Part shown: piece by piece, positions 63,764-64,000 of the stretch | How positions within the stretch are numbered: the stretch's first letter is position 1 | Layout of the letters: each line of letters starts with the position of its first letter | Source: Changchengzhania lutea | GTDB taxonomy: Bacteria > Bacteroidota > Bacteroidia > Flavobacteriales > Flavobacteriaceae | Direction: 5' to 3' | DNA: 64,000 bases | Assembly: GCF_006974145.1 (NCBI RefSeq) | Contig: NZ_CP039456.1 | Location: 124,001-188,000, forward strand | Translations under genes and position numbers: made by a program | Notes under the pieces: model-generated | Seen by the model: the letters and a program-made list of their open reading frames with translations, nothing else | What the model was told of the DNA's origin: nothing | The model's database searches: none

Positions 63764-64000
63764 TCATTCGCTTTTAAGTTGTTTTTTATATTGCTCCAAG
63801 TTATCCTTAATATCCTCATCGAGCTCTGGTTCTTGAATATTGGTGTACTGACTTAATGTGTCATACATTATTTTAGCTACAATGTAACGTGCTGTGGGTT
63901 TATCGTCTGCGGGAATGTTATACCAAGGTGCGTAGTCTTTAGATGTTCTATTTATAGCATCTTCATAGCAAGCCTGATACTCATCCCATAGTTTGCGCTC
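63764..64000 (-). CDS. C-terminal end of a PPK2-family polyphosphate kinase (partial)
   Basis: 79 codons and the TGA of a minus-strand gene that begins beyond the window. ERKLWDEYQACYEDAINRTS and DYAPWYNIPADDKPTARYIV match the C-terminal part of PPK2 enzymes, which move phosphate between polyphosphate and nucleotides. The catalytic Walker motifs lie outside the window. It lies 80 bp upstream of the M28 peptidase gene on the same strand. Confidence 0.8.
   Translation of the reverse strand, partial: ERKLWDEYQACYEDAINRTSKDYAPWYNIPADDKPTARYIVAKIMYDTLSQYTNIQEPELDEDIKDNLEQYKKQLKSE

Overview
The window looks like the chromosome of an AT-rich marine member of the Flavobacteriaceae (Bacteroidota). 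Support comes from the family content: three giant type IX secretion substrates with type-B (gliding-motility type) C-terminal domains, a fused CcsB-CcsA cytochrome c maturation protein, DUF2520, DUF5606 and DUF2911 proteins, and a plasmid pRiA4b ORF-3 family protein. Promoter-like boxes of the Bacteroidota form TAnnTTTG (sometimes with an upstream TTTG) precede many genes, Shine-Dalgarno sites are almost absent, and several starts are TTG. No rRNA, tRNA, CRISPR array, complete insertion sequence or prophage was found.

Layout. 1-8.9 kb: SatD/DUF3307 pair, ccsBA, truncated haemoglobin, then a tight run DUF2520 - KdsC-like HAD phosphatase - UbiA prenyltransferase - Maf - lipoprotein. 9-16 kb: small MscS channel and CorA, then an operon of large secreted PIG-L deacetylase - 36-residue membrane peptide - Na+/solute symporter - Gfo/Idh/MocA oxidoreductase, closed by a strong terminator facing a DUF2911 gene. 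17-21.3 kb: a 20-residue aquaporin remnant, then a TetR-ABC1 kinase-flavin reductase-SDR/DUF2867 operon behind a 21-bp palindrome. 21.4-23.4 kb (minus): ruvX, def, DUF5606 and a small secreted protein. 23.7-29.2 kb: dapD and a surface-glycan block (Stealth phosphotransferase, CDP-glycerol glycerophosphotransferase-like protein, two GT2 enzymes, a Kdo/LPS-kinase-like protein). 29.2-36.2 kb: TsaC, CCA-adding-type nucleotidyltransferase, GNAT, haem A synthase, pRiA4b ORF-3 protein, an unrecognised kinase-like protein, ABC exporter pair.

36.2-46.4 kb holds three adjacent T9SS type-B surface proteins of 915, 815 and 1625 residues that carry about 2, 4 and 11 copies of one ~95-residue Asp-rich module, the most striking structure here. 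46.5-52.4 kb: uvrB, a TerB-like protein, a one-module DUF1456 protein, a long inverted repeat, sucC and lysA. 52.5-58.3 kb: a REP-like element, a LytTR response regulator with its TPR histidine kinase, and an SDR-RidA-NTF2 operon. 58.4-64 kb: an SGNH-like/MBOAT O-acyltransferase pair, a palindromic repeat cluster, a frameshifted DUF3179 remnant, a DinB-like protein, an M28 peptidase and the C-terminal end of a PPK2-family kinase cut by the window edge.

Most of the window is ordinary core genome. The accessory interest lies in the T9SS module family, the glycan-phosphate block, two decayed genes, several palindromic elements, and genes whose promoter box sits so close to the start codon that leaderless mRNAs are plausible.
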